From SZAS-79 sp964599095 (GTDB taxonomy: Bacteria; Pseudomonadota; Gammaproteobacteria; Burkholderiales; SG8-39), in assembly GCA_964599095.1 (NCBI GenBank), contig CAZREB010000019.1:31988-95987 (forward strand): DNA of 64,000 nt. Direction: 5' to 3'. The notes under the pieces were generated by a model, which ran no database searches, was not told where the DNA came from, and saw nothing but the letters and a program-made list of their open reading frames with translations. A program made the translations under genes and the position numbers. Positions 60,531 to 64,000 of the stretch are shown in pieces (position 1 is the stretch's first letter; each line of letters starts with the position of its first letter).

Positions 60531-62399
60531 TCAGACTTTGATGTTCTCGATGTTGCGGCCGGTCAGGGCGGCACGCACGCTGCGATCCATGCGGCGCGCG
60601 GCAAACTCCTCGGTCACCCGGTTCAGCGCGTCCGAAGAGGCCTTGATCGCCCGGTGGTCGGCGCCGGAGATCGCCTGGGCAAGCGCGTCGACCCTGCAGT
60701 CGATGTCGGTGCGCTCGGCCGCCGAAAGCAGCGCCGCATCGGCCCGGAGCGCCGCGCGCACCGCCTCGAGCAGCCTTTCGCCGTCGACGCGCGCCTCCTG
60801 CAACGCCCGCGCGTGCATGTCGTCGCGCGCATGCTCGAACGAGTCCTTGAGCATGCGCGAGATGTCCTCGTCGGCCAGGCCGTAGGACGGTTTCACCACG
60901 ACCGAGGCCTCGACCCCGGTGGTCGCCTCCTTCGCGCTGACCGAGAGCAGCCCGTCCGCATCGACCTGGAAGGCCACCCGGATGCGCGCCGCGCCCGCGG
61001 CCATCGGCGGGATGCCGCGCAATTCGAAGCGGGCCAGCGACCGGCAGTCCGACACGAGTTCGCGCTCGCCCTGCACCACGTGGAAACTCATCGCCGACTG
61101 GCCGTCCTTGAAGGTGGTGAATTCCTGCGCGCGAGCGACCGGGATCGTCGAATTGCGCGGCACGATCCTTTCGACCAGGCCGCCCATCGTCTCGACGCCG
61201 AGCGACAACGGGATCACGTCGAGCAGCAGCCAGTCCTCGCCGGAGGTCTTGTTGCCGGCGAGCACGTTGGCCTGGATCGCCGCACCGAGCGCGACGACCT
61301 TGTCCGGGTCGAGGTTGTTCAGCGGGTCGCGCTTGAAGAAGTCGGCCACGGCGCGCTGGATCTGCGGCATGCGCGTGGACCCGCCGACCATCACCACGCC
61401 CTTGATGTCCTCGATCGTGAGCTTGGCGTCACGCAGCGCCTTGCGTGTCGGCCCGAGCGTCTTGGCCACCAGCGTTTGCGTCATCGCAGCGAAGATCTCG
61501 GTGGTCAGCGTCGCCTCGACCACCTCACCGGTGCCCAGGCGGGCGGTGATGCTCGCGGTACCGTGCAGGGTCAGGGATTCCTTGGCCTCGCGCGCCTTGG
61601 TGAGCAGGAGGCGCGTGTCGTGCGCCGAGAGCGGCGGCAGCCGGGCCTGCTCGAGCATCCAGCAGAACACCCGGTGGTCGAAATCGTCGCCGCCGAGCGC
61701 CGCATCGCCGTTGGTGGCCAGCACCTCGAACACGCCCTTGGACAGGCGCAGGATCGAGATGTCGAACGTCCCGCCGCCGAGGTCGAATACCGCGTAGACG
61801 CCCTCGGCCGCGTTATCCAGGCCGTAGGCGATCGCAGCTGCGGTCGGCTCGTTCAGCAGGCGCAGCACGTTCAGGCCGGCGAGGCGCGCCGCGTCCTTGG
61901 TGGCCTGGCGCTGCGAGTCGTCGAAATAGGCCGGCACCGTGATCACCGCGCCGGCAAGGTCGCCGCCGAGCGACGCCTTGGCACGGGCGGCCAGCACCTT
62001 GAGCACTTCGGCCGAAATCTCCACCGGGCTCTTCACCCCGGCCACGGTGCGCAGCTGCACCATGCCCGGCGCATCGACGAAGTCGTAGGGCGCATTCTCG
62101 ATATTGGCGACATCCTTGAGCCCGCGCCCCATGAAGCGCTTGGCCGACAGGATCGTGTTTTTCGGGTCGTCGGACTGCGCGTCCTGCGCCGGGTAGCCGG
62201 TCTCGGCATGGCCGTCCGCGAAATAGCGCACGACCGAGGGCAGCAGCGCGCGCCCCTGCTCGTCGGGCAGGCAGACCGCCGTGCCGCTCCGTACGGTGGC
62301 GACCAGCGAGTTCGTCGTGCCGAGGTCGATGCCGACCGCAAGCCTGTGCTCGTGCGGCGCAGTCGACTCGCCCGGCTCGGAGATCTGCAGCAGCGCCAT
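60531..62399 (-). CDS. hscA: Fe-S cluster Hsp70 chaperone HscA
   Basis: This 622-residue Hsp70 has AVGIDLGTTNSLVAT, AVFDLGGGTFDISIL and MVGGSTRMPQIQ in the ATPase domain and IPLSLGVETMGG at the start of the peptide-binding domain. It releases clusters from IscU by binding its LPPVK motif, with HscB as co-chaperone. It is 3 bp downstream of hscB. Confidence 0.97.
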   Translation of the reverse strand: MALLQISEPGESTAPHEHRLAVGIDLGTTNSLVATVRSGTAVCLPDEQGRALLPSVVRYFADGHAETGYPAQDAQSDDPKNTILSAKRFMGRGLKDVANIENAPYDFVDAPGMVQLRTVAGVKSPVEISAEVLKVLAARAKASLGGDLAGAVITVPAYFDDSQRQATKDAARLAGLNVLRLLNEPTAAAIAYGLDNAAEGVYAVFDLGGGTFDISILRLSKGVFEVLATNGDAALGGDDFDHRVFCWMLEQARLPPLSAHDTRLLLTKAREAKESLTLHGTASITARLGTGEVVEATLTTEIFAAMTQTLVAKTLGPTRKALRDAKLTIEDIKGVVMVGGSTRMPQIQRAVADFFKRDPLNNLDPDKVVALGAAIQANVLAGNKTSGEDWLLLDVIPLSLGVETMGGLVERIVPRNSTIPVARAQEFTTFKDGQSAMSFHVVQGERELVSDCRSLARFELRGIPPMAAGAARIRVAFQVDADGLLSVSAKEATTGVEASVVVKPSYGLADEDISRMLKDSFEHARDDMHARALQEARVDGERLLEAVRAALRADAALLSAAERTDIDCRVDALAQAISGADHRAIKASSDALNRVTEEFAARRMDRSVRAALTGRNIENIKV

Positions 62400-62402
62400 G
62401 GG

Positions 62403-62930
62403 CTAGTCGTCCAGCGCCTCGTAGGCGCTGCCGACTTCCTCGCCGAAACGCGACAGGAACTGCAGCTCGCGCAAGGTGCCGATCGCGCCCGCATAGTCCT
62501 TCTCATCGTCGAGCTTCGCGGCGAGCAGCGTCTCGAGCCGATGGCGGTCGCGGGCGAGCTGCGAGGCGATCGCATCGAGCGCAGCCGCGTCCTTCGCCTC
62601 CTCGAGCGATTCGCGCAACTCGAGTTGCCGCATCAGGAAAGCCTGCGGCATCGCGGTATTGGTCTCGAAGCCCGCGTCAAAGCCGGCCCGTTCGACCAGG
62701 TACTTGGCGCGCAGGACGGGATCCTTCAGCGTGCGGTACGCCTCGTTGACGCGCGCGGTCCATTGCATCGACGCGCGCTTCTCGGCCTCGCCGGAATTCA
62801 CGAAGCGGTCCGGGTGGATGCGGGCCTGGATCTCGCGGTACGAGCGCTCGAGCGCGACCGCATCCAGCGTGAAGGCGCTCGGCAGCCCGAAAAGCGAGAA
62901 GTGGTCCTGCGCGAGGGTTTTCGTCGTCAT
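62403..62930 (-). CDS. hscB: Fe-S cluster co-chaperone HscB
   Basis: The start MTTKTLAQDHFSLFGLP at 62930 gives 175 residues: an N-terminal J-domain with His-Pro-Asp at 39-41 (ARIHPDRFV) and a C-terminal IscU-binding helix bundle (LELRESLEEAKDAAALDAIA). It delivers IscU to HscA. A terminator-like hairpin lies just before its start. Confidence 0.95.
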   Translation of the reverse strand: MTTKTLAQDHFSLFGLPSAFTLDAVALERSYREIQARIHPDRFVNSGEAEKRASMQWTARVNEAYRTLKDPVLRAKYLVERAGFDAGFETNTAMPQAFLMRQLELRESLEEAKDAAALDAIASQLARDRHRLETLLAAKLDDEKDYAGAIGTLRELQFLSRFGEEVGSAYEALDD

Positions 62931-62937
62931 AGGAATG

Positions 62938-62957
62938 AAAAAGGGGCTTGCGCCCCC
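62938..62957 (-). terminator. Terminator-like hairpin between iscA and hscB
   Basis: On the minus strand GGGG CGCAAG CCCC is followed by TTTTT, a compact rho-independent terminator shape, about 8-27 bp before the hscB ATG. In an operon this would act as a partial attenuator, giving less hscBA-fdx than iscUA. The rest of the 174-bp gap (62931-63104) holds other short GC palindromes that I cannot assign. Confidence 0.6.
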
Positions 62958-63104
62958 GATTCGCAGTCCGTTGCACTGACCTCCCACGCGCCTCCGCAGG
63001 CGTATGCCGCCTGTCGGCAGGTCACGCGAGGGTCGTGCAACCGTTATATTACCGCGCCACGCTCCTGCGAAGGGGCACGGGGCGCCGGCAGGGTTCCCCT
63101 GTGC

Positions 63105-63428
63105 CTATATGTTGAAACTCTCGCCACAGCCGCACTCGTCCTTCACGTTCGGGTTCCTGAACTTGAAGCCTTCGTTCAGGCCTTCGCGCGCATAGTCGAG
63201 TTCTGTGCCGTCGATATAGGGCAGGCTCTTCGGGTCGACGAGCACCTTGACGCCGTGGCTGTCGAACTCCACGTCGTCCGGGTTGACCTCGTCGGCGAAT
63301 TCGAGCTTGTAGGCCATGCCCGAGCAGCCGGTGGTGCGAACGCCGAGGCGCAGTCCCACGCCCTTGCCGCGCTTGGAAAGGTAGCCGCTGACGTGGCTTG
63401 CGGCCTTCTCGGTCAGAGTAATCGCCAT
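63105..63428 (-). CDS. iscA: Iron-sulfur carrier protein IscA
   Basis: The start MAITLTEKAA gives 107 residues with the three invariant cysteines Cys35 (TTGCSGMAY), Cys99 and Cys101 (DECGCGESF) at the numbers seen in E. coli. It carries iron or clusters to targets. It lies 16 bp after iscU and before the terminator-like hairpin. Confidence 0.96.
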   Translation of the reverse strand: MAITLTEKAASHVSGYLSKRGKGVGLRLGVRTTGCSGMAYKLEFADEVNPDDVEFDSHGVKVLVDPKSLPYIDGTELDYAREGLNEGFKFRNPNVKDECGCGESFNI

Positions 63429-63444
63429 TTTTCCGGGCCTTCCG

Positions 63445-63867
63445 TTAGCCGTTCGCAACCTGCTTTTCGGGTGACGGCGACGCCTCGGCGCCGTGCTTGT
63501 GCTTGTAGTCCGCCACGGCGGCCTTGATCGCGTCCTCGGCGAGGATCGAGCAGTGGATCTTCACCGGCGGCAGCGCAAGCTCGGCGGCGATCTGGGTGTT
63601 CTTGATGCCCATCGCCTCGTCGAGCGTCTTGCCCTTGACCCATTCGGTGACCAGCGACGACGAAGCGATCGCCGAGCCGCAGCCGTAGGTCTTGAAGCGC
63701 GCGTCCTCGATCGTGCCGTCCTTGCCGACCTTGATCTGAAGCTTCATCACGTCGCCGCAGGCCGGCGCGCCGACCATGCCGGTGCCGACCGTATCGTCGC
63801 CCTTTTCGAACGAGCCGACGTTGCGGGGATTCTCGTAGTGGTCGATGACCTTGTCGCTGTATGCCAT
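63445..63867 (-). CDS. iscU: Fe-S cluster assembly scaffold IscU
   Basis: MAYSDKVIDHYENPRNVGSF at 63867 starts the 140-residue scaffold, with ligands Cys37, Asp39, Cys63, His105 and Cys106, and the HscA-binding LPPVK (99-103). The upstream frame from the repeat region is not coding. iscS and iscR would be expected further upstream, beyond the window. Confidence 0.97.
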   Translation of the reverse strand: MAYSDKVIDHYENPRNVGSFEKGDDTVGTGMVGAPACGDVMKLQIKVGKDGTIEDARFKTYGCGSAIASSSLVTEWVKGKTLDEAMGIKNTQIAAELALPPVKIHCSILAEDAIKAAVADYKHKHGAEASPSPEKQVANG

Positions 63868-63903
63868 TTTGCTCTCCAGTGCCGGGTATGCCGGCTGAAC
63901 GCT

Positions 63904-64000
63904 GTGCTGCTGATACCGCCTGTGCCTTTGTCGCCTTTCCACGCGGTGCTGCTGATACCGCCTGTGCCTTTGTCGCCTTTCCACGCGGTGCTGCTGATAC
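63904..64000. repeat. 42-bp tandem direct repeat upstream of iscU
   Basis: The unit begins GTGCTGCTGATACCGCCTGT and ends CTTTCCACGCG. Copies start at 63904, 63946 and 63988, and the third is cut by the window end. The two full copies are identical. The repeat is in the gap before iscU, where iscS would normally be close, so it may separate the two genes. Its role is unknown. Confidence 0.9.

Noticed and set aside
63904..64000. Possible CRISPR array
   Set aside because: The 42-bp units are directly adjacent without unique spacers, and no cas genes are present. It is a plain tandem repeat.

Overview
The window is a GC-rich, gene-dense stretch of a draft proteobacterial chromosome. A run of 100 Ns at 37665-37764 marks a scaffold gap. 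Bug-type tricarboxylate receptors, a complete phoU-phoB-phoR-pstSCAB block, an iscU-iscA-hscB-hscA-fdx-iscX operon, a tesA/ybbA-ybbP divergent pair and many catabolic CoA and oxygenase genes fit a betaproteobacterium, probably of the Burkholderiales. That placement is inferred from gene content, not from a marker gene. I found no rRNA, tRNA, CRISPR array or intact insertion sequence.

Layout: 1-416 is the end of a spore-coat-U-type secreted protein. 690-7873 is a co-directional catabolic and transport block: Bug receptor, Rieske oxygenase, VOC protein, TRAP transporter, a UGSC selenoprotein and its partner. 7962-9858 is a soxCD-like pair. 10072-12982 carries an acyl-CoA dehydrogenase, a thiolase-fold protein and a DUF35 protein. 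13058-13734 is vapBC. 13899-18874 is an ABC uptake operon with an amidohydrolase. 18995-22916 has an MBL hydrolase, a CoA-transferase, and a second partner plus UGSC selenoprotein pair. 23130-24668 holds a small secreted protein and an SRAP gene bracketed by REP-like hairpins. 24675-31333 is the phosphate regulon. 31540-34501 is a Bug receptor, an enolase-superfamily enzyme and a TauD-type dioxygenase. 34539-38266 carries a histidine kinase, a universal stress protein (cut by the gap) and a hemerythrin. 38341-43461 runs through an MFS transporter, an AraC regulator, mobA, moeA and transaldolase. 43462-51568 has a nucleotidyltransferase pair, an amidase, rmuC, a truncated hemoglobin, a VIT1-type transporter and ybbP/ybbA. 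51567-57567 has tesA, an aminotransferase, a MarR regulator, mnmH, an SDR, an isomerase fusion and a membrane protein. 57628-59907 is an NDH-SelD fusion, and 59960-64000 is the isc operon.

The most notable content is a selenium theme. Two genes (6297-6830 and 22380-22916) each read through one in-frame TGA that is followed at once by Gly-Ser-Cys, giving a U-G-S-C motif, and a potential hairpin lies just after each TGA. Ordinary gene calling would split both. Each is tightly linked to a member of one roughly 350-residue family, but the gene order is opposite in the two loci. This points to a two-subunit selenoenzyme present twice, each time at the end of a transporter and catabolic cluster. 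The window also encodes selenophosphate synthetase (as an oxidoreductase-SelD fusion) and the tRNA 2-selenouridine synthase MnmH, so selenophosphate can be made and used. SelA, SelB and tRNA-Sec are not in the window.

Other points of interest are a thiolase-fold protein that lacks both catalytic residues but sits next to a DUF35 subunit, an SDR with Phe in place of the catalytic Tyr, an isomerase fused to an NTF2-like domain, a family of REP-like inverted repeats, and a 42-bp tandem repeat upstream of iscU.
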